Positions 35,746 to 48,555 of a stretch of DNA of 64,000 bases are shown in pieces. The stretch comes from Petaurus breviceps papuanus (taxonomy: Eukaryota; Chordata; Mammalia; Diprotodontia; Petauridae). The stretch spans positions 4,247,982 through 4,311,981 of the forward strand of contig JAMXIF010001164.1 of assembly GCA_028583685.1 (NCBI GenBank), given 5' to 3'. Numbering within the stretch: position 1 is the first letter of the stretch; each line of letters starts with the position of its first letter. The notes under the pieces are model-generated. The model did no database searches. It was given only the letters and a program-made list of their open reading frames with translations, and was not told where the DNA came from. A program made the position numbers and the translations under genes.

Positions 35746-36280
35746 CTACTTTCAATCACTTGGCTAACCATTCATTATCAGGCTCATACTGTCTACAGAT
35801 TATTGCTATGCCCTGGGGAGACAGGAAGTTTAAACAAGACCCTGCTTTCATTGATATTAAAATCTTTGAGAGGATAGGAAAGAACCAGCAAAAGTTTTCT
35901 CCATCAGAATAATTCAGCCCAACCCACAGGTCAACCCTCTAGATGTATAACAGGTGACCTTTCCTTCACTCTGACCAGTCATTTTCCCATATTTCATGTG
36001 ATGAGTGTTGTGCCAATCGCTCCACAGGTGGGTGCCCCCCAAATCTGCCTCATTGTTATTGGGACTTCTAACCCCACTGCCTCAGATCCTACCATTCAGC
36101 TTAGGAGACTGGTTTCATCTCCCTCACATTTTGAAAATGACCCCAAACCCCAATGGCATGGGGCCATTTATGTTTTAAGGTTATCCCTGAGATACATTTC
36201 GCTAGGCAGTAAGCTACTTTGCTAAGACCAGAAGAAAGCCAGGTAATTTTGTTTGGTTCTCAAAGTGGAGTGGGTTTGGT
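35746..36280. other. CNNM1 intron, unassigned
   Basis: No exon or clear repeat recognised. Confidence 0.4.
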
Positions 36281-36284
36281 GGGA

Positions 36285-36485
36285 AAGAGAATCAGTGTAG
36301 TACAGTGGAAGACATAGTGCACTTAGAATCAAAAGCCCTGGGTTCAAATCTCATCCTTGCTATTTACTGTGTGACCATAGCCATTTCATTCCTCTGGGTC
36401 TGTTTCCCGTCCACTGTAAAGAAAGGGTGGATTTACTAGGTGCCTTCTAAGACTGACTGCTTCCTGCACTAAATTTATGATCCTA
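36285..36485 (+). repeat. MIR-type SINE
   Basis: Head cagtgtagtacagtggaaga, B-box region gggttcaaatctc, and a degraded CORE and tail. Confidence 0.65.
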
Positions 36486-36486
36486 A

Positions 36487-36926
<440 letters not shown>

Positions 36927-37109
36927 ATGACTTTGAAGGAGCCAGAACTAGGACCGTTATTTTTACCAGTTTGCTTAAGACTATTACTGAAGTATCCCAT
37001 TCAGTAAGTACCCAGAATTCATTAACCAACTTGCCAAGCAAACTAAAAGAAATAAATTCAATGTAGAGTAAAAGTCAAGGTTAAATAGAGTCCGTTCCTA
37101 TAAATAATG

Positions 37110-37500
37110 ATTACTTTTTTAGAACTGGAAGAGACTTTAAAGGTTATCTAGTCCAGCCATCTCATTATATAGAGATATTGAGGCCCAGAGAGGTTAAGTA
37201 ATTTGGCCAAGATCACACAGGTGGGAAGTGGCAGAGTCAGATTTGAAGTCACATCCCCCTCTGATTTCAAATCCAGCACTCTGTCCACTGTATAAAAAAA
37301 CAAGTTATCCCTGACCCAAATTGATTTTTTTTTAGTAGAGCACTTGTTTCCTCAAGGATCTTACTTTATTATTCCTATACTGTGTCATAGTGGATAGAGT
37401 TTGCCTTGGAGTTGGGAAGATCTGGGTTCTAGTTCTGGTTCTGATACACCCTGGCTATGTGACCCTGGGCAAGACACATAACTTCTAGGTGACTCCAACA
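37110..37500. repeat. MIR-type SINEs in opposite orientations
   Basis: 37110-37300 is antisense (gaggcccagagaggttaagt, then aagatcacacaggtgggaag). 37375-37500 is sense (tcatagtggatagagtttgc, then tatgtgaccctgggcaagac). Confidence 0.65.
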
Positions 37501-37739
37501 AGTTGGTAATGCTATATGTTGCAGAGAATGTGCTGACCAGCACTGGTAGAGAGACTTCCTTTCCCACTGAAATCTCTGGTCCAGTCACTGTCCCTATCTA
37601 CATTGCTGATTGGGCAGATTCCTGGCAATGGGGCACGATTCTTAGCTGCTCCCATCAACACTAGGGACTCTTGATTTAGCAAGATGTGTTAGAGCAGGTA
37701 CCTAATATGGAATGTGAAGACTGAGAACAGGGAAATAGT

Positions 37740-37885
37740 CTCCAAAAGAGAGTCAATTCAGCAAGCTTCCTAGGTGCCAGGCACTGTGCTAATAACCTCA
37801 GTGGGTTCAGAAAGGCAAAAAGTCCATGCCCACAAGGAGCTTACAGTCTAATTGGGAGGGAAGGAGGTATTACATGGTAATTTCA
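37740..37885 (-). repeat. L2 3' end, antisense
   Basis: Complement of the L2 terminus: ctaggtgccaggcactgtgc, then ccacaaggagcttacagtct. Confidence 0.65.
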
Positions 37886-38188
37886 TTTCAATGATCAGTA
37901 GCTGCTATTTGTCAAACCACAGATCATTTCATTTTTGTCCTCCTCTTCAGACAGAAACACCTTCTTAATTCTAAGAAGAAACCCTCCACCCCCATCCATA
38001 ATGCTTACAATGGCAAATGTGAGGAATGCTTCCTTATTTCACTGAACTGGGATTTAACTTCCTCCCCAATTGGGATTATTTCACACTAGTCCAACCTGCC
38101 GTATTTTTACTTCTTTTGTTTATCTTCTGAGGGAAGTGGAATGTACTGTAGTAAATATGGGTTCTTTAAAAATAATACAAGGTTTTGA

Positions 38189-38311
<123 letters not shown>

Positions 38312-38847
38312 CAGGAAGTGATGCTTGAACAATAGGTGGGTGGATGGATTTCCACATGCTTTGGGAAAGACCGTCCTTCTATCATCTCCTCTACCCCCAG
38401 AGACCTGCCAAAGGCAATAAGGCGCCATGTTTTTTTTTTTTTCTCCATGTTTCCTAGCTGCCAATTTCAGCAAATATTTCTTCTCACTTCCATTCTGGCT
38501 CAGAGCCTTGCTGATGTTGTAAAGGAAACCAGTGCCTTGATTGGAACATTATGGAAATGGTTCTGACACCATGCAGTAAAGAAGTGACCAGAGCTTACCA
38601 GCACTCCCTTTGAGACCCATCTCTTCCAGTTCCCTGGTGGATCTTTGGGATCCCCTGGTGCTGGGTTAGGCCATCTGTTTTCACTTCATCAGCCCTTTCT
38701 CTAGGAAAGAAAGCCATTATTGACCCAATTGAAACATCTGCACATGACTCAGCTCCGGGTGGGCCAGAGGATAGAGAGGCAGGTGAGAGAATTGGCCCTG
38801 GAGAGGGAGTAGAAGATGAAGTTTCAAAGCATTATTTGAATAAATTT

Positions 38848-38940
38848 TTATATATACATATATAATATATATACACATACACACATACATGTATTTGTGT
38901 ATGTATATATGCATATATATTTATATTTATATATTTCAGT
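38848..38940. repeat. TA/CA microsatellite inside the 3'UTR
   Basis: Alternating TATATA, CACATA and TGTATA units over about 90 bases. It includes one TGTATATA at 38902-38909, which fits a Pumilio site but arises within the repeat. Confidence 0.9.
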
Positions 38941-40744
38941 ATAGTCTTTAAGCACTTAAAACCTCTTCCAGTGGTCCATTTCCTATTCATGAAGGATTCT
39001 GGTGGCAGAGGCATGCTGGTATCCAAACTGGTTTGGGGCATGGTAGAGAAGGATCCTTGAGTAACTAACTATTCTCTCCCTGGAATAGACAGCTGGGGCT
39101 GGGCCATACCTTCTGTATGCCTTGTGCAGCACCCAGCAGTCACCAGTTCATAGGTCTGTGCTGGAAGACAAGCTTATGTGGATTAGCCAAAGGAAGCCAA
39201 GAGATGAAATTTCTGGCTTTAAGGAAAGTAGCAAGAAACTTGTAAACAGTTATGGGAATGAATTTTGCTTATTTGAGAAACCAAAGAGTGCCAGGTCAGT
39301 CAAAAAGAGTGACCCTTAGGTGTGTTTCTTTCTCAAGGAACTGCAGTGTGCATCCCCAGGAATGCTGGAGAATCACTTCTCACACTCTCCTTCCTTTTCT
39401 TTCCCTCTTCCCCCTCTCACTGCTAGACTGGCTGGCCAGCTTAGCAGCCTTGCCCATTTTCTGCTCTTTCTCAAGGGATACTGAGAAAGGGCAGTTTTCA
39501 GAAATAGCCATATGGCAGTGCAAAGATTATATTTTGGTATGCCCTGGCATCCCAGGTCAGAAATAAGCGTGCCTATAAAGAGCTCTTTTATCTTTGGTCC
39601 CCTTCTGTTCTGGCCCATCTTCCTAATTGCTGCCCTACGGGCCTGGTGCCCTCAAGGTGCCCAGAGTTTGCCCCTCCTTAAGCATTTCACCAACACTAGC
39701 CCTCCCCAAGTGCCCCATTTTCCAGAATTATCTCTCCCTACTTCTTTTCACACACACCACCCATCTACTCCAAACTTCTCATCCCTCAGAGGTGATCTCA
39801 GCTGAATGCTAAGAGGACACCAATCAGATTCATCTAGTTCATACTAAAATGTAAAGTGTTTTTAACTATCCCTGGGTATTTGCATTTTTTAAAAGAGTGC
39901 TAGTTCACACAAATGAATGTGTTACTGTTAGACCTCAAAAACCAGGGGGAAAAGTAAAAGAAAGGATTTCGTCAGCTTTGAGGGAAAGTTTGGGAAAGGG
40001 CATTGGGGGGGTGGGTGGAATGTCCATCGTAACATCACTTAGATTGCACCACACAGACAACCACCCACTTAAATAAAACCAAGCTTTTGGAGATGTCAGA
40101 GACTCCTGGAAAACGCCAGAGGGCTTACTGCCTGCTGCCAGAGTCCTCCCTCTCTCTTCCCCCAAACCAGAATCAGTTTCTCAGTGTAGTGGGTGTCATG
40201 AAAACCCCACCTCTAAGTGAAGTGAAAGAGAGTTAAGAACCTCAGTGTGTGAGCTATGGCCCTGCACATTGTGGCATTGACCTTTTCCTTCCAAGCCTGG
40301 CTGGCAGCCCAATGGTGCATGACCTCACATAAACCCTCTTGCCTCATAAGAATATATGTAGTGTCTAATAATTACCCCAGGACTTTCAGTGCCACTGGCC
40401 AGGACTAGAAGACCTTGTTTAGGTCTGTCAGGTGGTTTGAGTCAGAGCAGCTATTTACCCATTCTTCTTTCATGCATGGGCCAGAGGGACCTAGATCTAG
40501 GCCACAAATTCTTCACACGACATCCACTTGGCTCCTTATTCCCTCCTTCCCTTCATGGATCAGTCCTTGGGTCTCAGCTCTTGGTTATGCTTCTACTCCA
40601 TTGAAGAGATCAGAGGGAGAACCTGTCATCAATCCCCTCCCTGGACCTCATTCCTCACCCCCAACTCCCCAGCCAATAGTTCATTTTTCTTCAGGTAAAA
40701 ATACTCTGTGTGAAGATTTTAGATAACGTATTTATGAAGGGCCA

Positions 40745-40772
40745 AATAAATTGTAAATAGTTTTTAAATAAA
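40745..40772 (+). terminator. Tandem poly(A) signals with a Pumilio-type element
   Basis: AATAAA at 40745-40750 and again at 40767-40772. Between them, TGTAAATA at 40752-40759 fits the Pumilio consensus UGUANAUA. A GT-rich downstream stretch (ctggattgtggctga) follows from about 40782, as expected for a cleavage site. These are probable CNNM1 3' ends. Confidence 0.75.
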
Positions 40773-40790
40773 ACGCCTTCTCTGGATTGT

Positions 40791-41280
40791 GGCTGATTAT
40801 TCTTCCCTATAATCTATGTAACCTTAAGAAGAGGCCATACTGGTGGGAAAAGTCCATAATTACAATATACAGGAAGACTGGGAATGGCCATTTTTTGGTC
40901 TTGTGTGTACATTTAAACAAAATTTCCAAACAACAAAGTAATTTGGATGTTCCCAATATCCCACAAAGAGATTGTGCCTGAATTTCTTAGAGTAGTGCTT
41001 TCCTAAAGCAATTCCATACTCTGACCATCCTAGAACAATTCAGGTACCGTCAAGTTCCTATAGATTATTTTTAATTGACTTTGGGTCTTAAGATGCTGGT
41101 AGGGAGCACACACAGCTACTCTGACTCTAATTCTAGTGAGGACACCTGAGAACACTAGAATGGATCCATCTGCCTATTTAATTGAGGCTGGATGGAGTCT
41201 TTGGCTGCTCCTTTGTCATTGTTGGGTGACGTGTAACACCTGGTAACTGTCCTAATTGCTAATACTCTACTGGGTTAGTT
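40791..41280. other. Intergenic, unassigned
   Basis: First stretch beyond CNNM1. No repeat or gene recognised. Confidence 0.4.
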
Positions 41281-41281
41281 A

Positions 41282-41412
41282 CCTAGGGAGAGGGGAAGGA
41301 AGGGGAAGAAAGGACAGGGTGAGAATAGGAGAAAGAGGAAAGACTGGGGAGAGGAAAGAGATGGGTGAAGGAGAGGAAGAGGAGGGGAGGGAAAAGGAAG
41401 GAGAGTTGGAGT
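41282..41412. repeat. Purine-rich GGA/GAA tract
   Basis: About 130 bases that are almost all A and G on the + strand. Spurious frames run through it on both strands. Confidence 0.9.
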
Positions 41413-41960
41413 TGGAGAACTTGTCCTGGCCAATCCAACTTAAAAAGGATTCCCAAGGGCCCCAACAGAGTGGAAGAGCCCACCAAGGATGCATAAAGAG
41501 GGACTCAAGTGACCTGTAAGGTAAGGGCTAAGTTTGTCTTTCTTCTTCCTTCCTGAGATAGTCACCAGTTAGGTGAAAGTGAAAAATATTCTTAACCCTC
41601 TGATTTATGAGTAGGTACCAGGGCTTCTCAGGATACAAAAAGTAATCCAGAAAGAAAAGGGTTATAAGGGAACAGAGGGAAATCCAACCCTTGTTAAAAG
41701 TAGGGAGATGGGGCAGAGTGGAGAGCCTGCTAAAGCGGCAACAGTAGTAGCATCTACTTTGTAAGACACTAATGCAAGAGACACAAGAGTAAGTAGGAAC
41801 CTAAGGAATCTTGCAACTAACCTCAAGAGGAAGATAGGATACTTTGTAGAAGTAGGTGAGCCTGGATATTAGGAGTTTGGGGAGAACCTCTTCTCTCAAG
41901 AAGAAAAGGAACCTTGGAGATCAAAGAAATGGAACTGTGTGGCTGTGTAAAAAGAGACCA
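41413..41960. other. Intergenic, unassigned
   Basis: No gene or clear repeat seen. Confidence 0.4.
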
Positions 41961-41962
41961 TC

Positions 41963-42112
41963 TGGGGCAGCTAAGTGGCACAGTGAATAGAGCACTGGCC
42001 CTGGAGTCAGGAGGATTTGTGTTCAGATCCAGCCTCGGACACAACATAAAAACTACCTGTGTGACCTTGGGCAAGTCACTTAACCCTGATTGCCATCCAA
42101 AAAAAAAAGCAT
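41963..42112 (+). repeat. WSINE1-like SINE
   Basis: Head ggggcagctaagtggcacag, body (gagcactggccctggagtca), and A tail at about 42098. Confidence 0.92.
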
Positions 42113-42164
42113 TTGATTGTCTCCACAAATACATGGATAAAATAGTTGTAACCTCATCCATCTT

Positions 42165-42242
42165 TGGCGGCTAGGTGGCGCAGTGAATAGAGCACCAGCC
42201 CTGTAGTCAGGAGGACCTGGGTTCAGAGTCAGCCTCAGACAC

Positions 42243-42287
<45 letters not shown>

Positions 42288-42350
42288 ACCTAGCCACGTG
42301 ACCTTGGGCAAGTCACTTAACCCCAATTGCCCTAAAAAAAAAAAAAGAGA
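42165..42350 (+). repeat. WSINE1-like SINE carrying an internal CA microsatellite
   Basis: Head ggcggctaggtggcgcagtg and the 3' body (gtgaccttgggcaagtcact) are intact. The internal acttaacacaaaaactagcc segment is replaced by (CA)19 or so at 42245-42282. The A tail is followed by GA units. Confidence 0.93.
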
Positions 42351-42359
42351 GAGAGACTG

Positions 42360-42860
42360 TCCTCGGCTGGCAAGCACAGGATGAGCCCCATGGATTTCTA
42401 TCCTGAGGGAGACCTCTATTACCTTAGACATCCCCTGCCTGACCAGGATGTTCTGATGAGATTAACTACGGAGAAAATATTCCCACTGGAAAAGACCTGA
42501 TCTTTGGGAACTCCTGAAGGCCCCAAGGTTAACTGTTATAACACCAAAGTTAACATGTTCTCCTCCCAATCACCAGACATCCTATGCCTATTCCCTCAAC
42601 ACCCCAAATAAAGTGACAGAACTTTACCACCTCTTAGGCCAATGTAAGCTTTTCATTCTCCTGGCTAATGTCACCCCAGAGCTGTGTGACAGCCTATATA
42701 TGTGAGCATTTTTTCTTGACCTGGAGTCATTACCAGCTCCCGGCAACAGTCCACCAGCCAGTTACACTATTAAAACCCATTTTCTTCTCTTTTAGTTTTG
42801 CCTTTTGATTGATTGACCTCCAGACAAATGGACCGAGGTAGGAGTAATTATTTCCCAAGA
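42360..42860. other. Unidentified, possibly LTR-derived, intergenic DNA
   Basis: It has an aataaagtgac signal-like string and a T-rich, CTCTTTTAG-type end, like a diverged LTR. I cannot place it in a family. No coding region is visible. Confidence 0.25.
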
Positions 42861-42865
42861 GGGCC

Positions 42866-43452
42866 TTAGACCTTCTGGGTTGAGAAATACCCCCAAATCT
42901 CATGGTGACCCCATGTTATAGGAATGTAAATTTTTAAGATCTTTCCTGCCCCTAGGTTAAGTGCACCTGGAACCTGTGGTGGAAGGCTTGTTTTCCAGGA
43001 ATGCCCACACCTTGGTGCTTTGTGATTGGGCAGTGGGTCAAGAGGGTTGTTACATTCTCTGACCCAGGAGAAGACTACATAATCCCTGATGTGAAACTTT
43101 GTTTTGGGGCTCACTTTGAGAAGTGTTGTGTGATTTGATCAAATGAGACTCTGGGCAGCCGTTGAGAGCCCTCCGGCTTTGAAAAACTCAGATGTTGATG
43201 CTTCCTTCTCTGGTAACTGTGATTTGGTATGGATGTAATGGTTGGACAGCTGGAGGCCTGTCTGCTTGAAATGTTTCTGTCTGTATACTCTGAAGTTTGG
43301 GGTGCTGACTTTTTCCCCTGAACTAGGTAGATAATATGTTTGATTGATTAAATCAAGATTGTTAACCCATTTTGAGTTGCTTTCCTTTAGAAAAGCAGAT
43401 TAAGAACCTGTGTTGGCAGCCACCCTGGGGATGCTGAGGTGCTTGCTGCTAC
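42866..43452 (+). mobile_element. Ancient solo-LTR-like element, copy 1
   Basis: The 3' part (about 43180-43452) is clearly related to 56420-56697: both carry ggtgctgactttt and cccctgaactag, then a taagaa(c/t)ctgtg string and a terminal ctaca. The flanking parts differ. Its shape fits a solo LTR of an old marsupial endogenous retrovirus. No internal genes are seen. The 5' boundary is a guess. A fossil; broken. Confidence 0.45.
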
Positions 43453-43814
43453 ACCCCACTGAGTGCACAAAGGTGGTCAAATCTAGACTTGATATTGTTA
43501 TTAGGAAATGTGCTGTCTTTTCAGAGCCATTACCCAAGATAGGGCTGAGAACCTAACTCATCAAGCATAATGACCACCACTTGGTAAATCAGAAAGAGCT
43601 TGGAATGAGCAAATGAGAAGTCCTGGAAGAAAAAAAAGCACTTGGAGACCCAGGTGGTTTGAGCTCTTCTTCGGGAAGATGGTCATGACCTTGGAAGAAG
43701 AAGCATGTGGGAAGGGAACTTCTGGCTATGTAGTGAAAAAAAAAACAGGATTTGGTTTCTTGGAACATGCTTTATATATTAGATTAAAATAAGAAATAGA
43801 ACAGACAGAATCCG
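43453..43814. other. Intergenic, unassigned
   Basis: No repeat or gene recognised. Confidence 0.35.
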
Positions 43815-45890
43815 TGTCTCCAAATTAGAAGATACCTCAGAGGCATAGGCATTTTCTAATCCATATATGAACACGAACTCATCTAAAACATATCCAACCA
43901 TCCAGTCTTCAAACATTCAAAGGTAGGCTGTCCCACTCTTAGATGACTCTAATTGATAGAAATTAGTTTCCCACAAGTGTATGCTTGCCTCACTATATGT
44001 CTATTACTCCTATTGTTGAACTCTGGGTAAACAGAACAAGCTTAATCCTTCTCCCACAGGGCAAACTTTAAAAGTCTTGAAAATAGCTATCATGGGCCCT
44101 ATCAAATAAAACTTTTCTACTGTAGTTTTTTCAATCAGTCAATCAACAACCATTTATTAAGCATCTACAATGTGCCAGGGATTGTGCTAGGCATTGGGGA
44201 TACAAGTATAAGGAATGAAACAATCCCTACTCCCAAGAAGCTTATACTATAATAGGGGAGAGAAACACACACATAAATATGTCATTTATACGTATATATG
44301 TGAATGCATGTGTATATATACATACACACACACACAAATATAGAGTTCAAATACAAGTAGTGTGAGTGGAGAGCAGTTTAGTGGAGAGCATTAGCAGTTG
44401 GAGGGATCAGGAAAGGCTTTGTGCCTTTTTGCCTGAGTTGTGTCTTAAAGGAAGAGAAGGACTCTAAGATTTAAAGGCGGTCAAGCTTTCCAGCCATGTG
44501 GGATAACCAGTGCTAAAGTACAAAGACAGAAGATGGTGTGTTCTGTCTGAGGAACAGAGAAGGCCAATTTGGCCAAACTGTAGAATATGGAAAGGAGAAT
44601 AATATCCATCAACACTGAAGAAACAGATTGGGTAAGTTGACTTTAAAACTAAAAAGAGGGGGTTCTACTTTATCCTATATGCAATAGGAAGCCACTGTTG
44701 AGTGGAGGATTCACATGGTTAGATCTGTGCTTAAGGAGGATTATTTTGACAGCGGTGTTTGGGACGGATTACACTGGTACAAGAGTTGAGGGCAGTGAGA
44801 CCATTAAGGAAGCTGTTGTAATAATCTAGTTAAGAGAGGAGAGTCTGAACTAAAGTATTAGTTGTGTGAGTGTGGACAAAGAGTTGGATCCAAGAAATTG
44901 TGGAGGTAGAAATAATAATATCTGGGAACTGTTTTGATGGGTTGAGGTTTCGTTGAGGAAGAATGAGGAGTCAAGGATGATATCAAGGTTACAAACCTGG
45001 GACACTGGATGGTGGAGCCTTTGCCAGAAAATGGGAAGTTTAGAAGGAAGATTTGGGGGTGCGATGGGAAAGATAAGTACAGTTTGGGGCATGTTGAATC
45101 GGAGATGTTTCTAGGACATCCAGCTTGAAATGTCCAGTAGGCAAGTGATGACTCACGACTGGAGCTTAGAGAAGCTTATAGATTTGCGTCATCTTCAGAG
45201 AGATGATGGTTAAACTCATGGGAGTTGATGAGTTACTGAGAGTATATAGAGGTAGGAAGAACCGTAGCCAGAAAACCCAGGGGAACACCCACACAATAAC
45301 ATGATATGGATGAGTCAGCAAAGGAGACTGAGAAGGAATAGACAGGTAGAACCAGGAGGGAGGAGTGTCATAAAACCCAGAGAGTATCCAATGTTCTAGC
45401 AATCCTTACGTGGCATTTTCTTGAGAACCTTTACTACATTGGTTGCCTTCCTCTAAACTCTCTCTAGCTTAAGAGTGACTAACCAAAAGCGTTGTGCCCC
45501 AAATGGAACCCTAGTAGTCTAGATGTAGTCTGGCCAGGGTGGAACACTATCACTCTTCCTTCGTCCTGAGTGATTATGCTTTCCAAATGTAGCCTAAGAC
45601 GGCATTAGGTTTTTTTTGGTGACCCTGTCATACTCTAGAGCCATTTTGATCTTGCAAGGACTCTAAAACCTCCAGATCTTTTTCAGCCAAACTGTGATCT
45701 AGACATACCTTCCTCCATCTTGTGCCTGTGAAAATGTTTTTGAAAAAAAAGTTAAAGACTTTATATTTATTAAATTTGACATTTTTAAAGATGTGGACCA
45801 GTGATCTTGCTTGCTGAGATCTTATTGGATCCTGATTTTTAAATCCAGCATATTAGCTATCCTTCTTAGCTTTGTGTCATGTACAAACAT
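43815..45890 (-). mobile_element. CR1/L3-like LINE, antisense, split by an L2
   Basis: 3' terminal part at about 43815-44127 (attagaagatacctcagagg, then ctgtcccactcttagatgac). It resumes at about 45400-45890 with ggttgccttcctctaaactc, gtagtctggccagggtggaa and tagctttgtgtcatgtacaa. The same order of phrases is seen in the CR1 at 56755-58670. The gap is filled by an L2 at 44128-45398. Confidence 0.7.
44128..45398 (-). mobile_element. L2 LINE 3' portion, antisense, nested in CR1
   Basis: Starts with the complement of the L2 3' terminus (caaccatttattaagcatct, then gtgccagggattgtgctagg). It continues into the end of ORF2 on the - strand: residues like MPQTVLIFPI and VCNLDIILDSSF match the NMSKTELLIF...NLGVILDSSF stretch of the L2 reverse transcriptase. 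It is 5'-truncated and has many stops. A TA/CA patch lies at 44275-44340. Confidence 0.8.
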
Positions 45891-46195
45891 GAAGAATGGG
45901 AAGATCCTATCTGGCAAATTGCAAAACCAAATTCTCTGAAAAGAAAAAAAATGTACTCCATAAGGCACTGGAGTGGAGAAACCACTCAAGTCCTATCCCA
46001 ATAATTTGCCAGGGGAAAAGGTGCTCGAGTACTCAAAAGTTTAGGCCAATGGACCATGAAGTTCTGGCAAGTCCTACCAAGTCAGAATAACTTCAAGTAC
46101 AGAATATTGTTCAAGCCAAATTAGGAGAGGTCCATCCATATGACCTCAACAGAAGAAATGAACTCTAAAATTAAGACCATTAAGGTTGATGTCAT

Positions 46196-46379
46196 GAAAA
46201 TAATGGGACTTAGGGGGCAGCTAGGTGGTGCAGTAAATAGAGTATCGGTCCTGGAGTCAGGAGGACCTGAATTCAAATTTGACCTCAGACACAACTTACT
46301 AGCCATGTGACTTCAGGCAAGTCACTTAACCGAAGTTGCCCTCCAAAAAAGCAAAAAAAGAAAGAAAATAATGGGACTT
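46196..46379 (+). repeat. WSINE1-like SINE with 16-bp target duplication
   Basis: Complete copy bounded by gaaaataatgggactt at 46196-46211 and 46364-46379, a perfect match. It is nested in the CR1 region. Confidence 0.95.
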
Positions 46380-46505
46380 CTAAGATAAAGTGACTTGGAA
46401 TTCATAACTGTGAAGGAAGAGAATACTGAGTGTAGTTAGGTATGTACCCTCAACTTAAAAAAAGCAGGTGGCAAGCAATTCATAGAAATTTATCTCATGG
46501 CCAAT

Positions 46506-46781
46506 GTCTCTAAAAGGGAATTCTGCTTAAAATCAGTTAGCATTTATACAGTATATTTAAGATTTGCAAAATACTTTACATGGTATCTTGTTTGGCCTTC
46601 ACAACCCTGGGAGGTAGGTGTTATCATCCCCATTTTAAAGATGAGGGAACTGAGACTCGGGTTAAGTGATTTACCCAGGGTCTCACAGCTAGTGTCTGAG
46701 GCAGAATTTGAACACAGGTCTTCCAGAATATAAGTACAGCATTCTGTTCACTGTACCACCTAGCTGCCTCTAAAAGGGATA
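46506..46781 (-). repeat. MAR1-like SINE, antisense
   Basis: Complement of tail, CORE and head (tacagtatatttaagatttg, then gtgatttacccagggtctca, ending cactgtaccacctagctgcc). The flanks share ctctaaaaggga, the probable target duplication. Confidence 0.85.
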
Positions 46782-47789
46782 GGTAGACTAAAAAAAAAAA
46801 AAAGTTCTAACTGCAATTGTGGATAATCCTAATGGAAAAAAAAAGAAAAATCTAAAGAAACTAATATAGCTACATGGAGAGTACTCTTATGAGCCCAAAT
46901 TTTTAAAAAGGTACTCTTGAGAAATGGATTGGCTTATAGCATAAGACCAATGTAAAAGAGTAGCATGAACCCCTAAAGATGATGTAATTAAGCTCCAAGT
47001 TCAAGGACCAATGAACTAAGTCTAGACTTGTAGAGATGCTTTAGACAATAAAAGACACAGGGGCAAGGATTGGCTATTTGGAGGAAGTCCATATAGCATT
47101 TTCAAATGGAGTGAGGGCAAAATTATGTAACTACTATTTTCCTTCCATTTTCTTCAGCAAGGAAAACAATCTTTAATCTGGAAAAGTAGAACCAAAAATC
47201 AAAACTGAAGGCTGAGAAAGGATATTGATTAAATCACCTGGCTACTTTACAACATTTGGAGTTCAAATTTCTAGGCCTAGACATATTAAATTTGAATACT
47301 CAGAAAGAACTTGCAACTGGATATAACCACAATACCATGAGAAATCATGAAGAATGGGAGAAATACTAGAATACTGGAGAAAGCAAGTGTTGCTGGTTTT
47401 CAAAACTGGACAAAAAATGAAGACAAACTACAGATAATGCTGATTCTAGATGGCAGCAAACTTTCTAGACTATGTTATTAAAAAGGGATGTGTACACACA
47501 GAAAAGAAAGTGATCACTGGGAGCCAGCACAGGTTCATTCAAAACAAGTCATATCAAATAACTTCATTTTCTTTTTAGATAGGGTTACTGGAACTGATTA
47601 ATACATTAGGCTACTGGTAAAGATATAGTAAATTTTTATTTCATTCAAGTGTGATACCTTTGGAGGCAAAATGGAGGAATCATGAACTGGATAAGTTTGT
47701 TGAGTGGTTTAATTGCTAACCATACTCAAATGTTGATTAATGGAACACATTAATCAACCTAGACAAAGTTCTCTGATGAGGCTCTTATC

Positions 47790-48555
47790 ATTCATTCAAG
47801 TTATTCAATTAAACTCATTTATTGTCTACTAAGTCCAAGGGACTGATAAGACAAAAGTAGTCCATGCCCTCAAGAAACTTATATTCTACTAGAGAATTTA
47901 CAAGTATACAGAGACAAGTAGATTTAATAAGTTTAACTTAAGGGAGGAGAGCACACTAATCACTGGGGATATCCAGAAAGGATTTCTAGCAGGGATAACA
48001 CCTAAGTTGAGCCTTAAATAAGGAAAATGAGGATTATGAGGCAGAAGTTTGTGCAAATGCATGGAGACATGGGGTAGAATTGGGTTCAGAGAGAAGCTGA
48101 AAGCTTAGTTTATTTGATACAGAGAATTTTAAAGTGAATAATGTGAAATAAAACTGAAAAGGTAAGTTGAAACCAGTTTGTGTTGGGCTTTAGATACCAA
48201 TTCATACTTTATCCTAGAGATAACGAGAAGCTGAAGGGTTTTAAGACAGGTAGTGTCATGATCCAACCTATTGGCTTTCAGAACATTACTTTGACAGTTA
48301 TATGGAAGATGGGAAAGATTGAAGGCAAGAAAACCAATAAAATTGCAGTAAGAATAATCTAAGCAAGAAGTGATGACGGTATGAACTAGGATGTATTGAG
48401 ATGTTTTGGAGTTAAAATCAGCAAGACTTGGCAAATTATTAGATAAGGCAGTTGGAGGCAAAGGAAGAGCCAAAGATGACCAGTGAGCCTACAAACCTGG
48501 GTAACTGAAAGGAATTAATTAAAGCTGGATGGGTGGCTCCATCTTGGAAATTTTC
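47790..48555 (-). mobile_element. L2 LINE 3' portion, antisense
   Basis: 3' terminus complement at the left (aactcatttattgtctacta, then gtccatgccctcaagaaact). The - strand frame 48473-48129 contains LVHTVITSCLDYSYCN and KTLQLLVISRIKYEL, matching the L2 ORF2 C-terminal region. Broken. Confidence 0.78.

Larger units (their letters stand above)
38312..40790 (+). other. CNNM1: CNNM1 3'UTR (inferred extent)
   Basis: About 2.5 kb from the stop to just after two AATAAA hexamers. It is largely free of recognisable SINEs, unlike the DNA on either side, which supports it being transcribed and under constraint. Open frames in it (for example 39122-39319) have no known domains. The extent is inferred from the poly(A) signals, not from transcript data. 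Confidence 0.75.
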
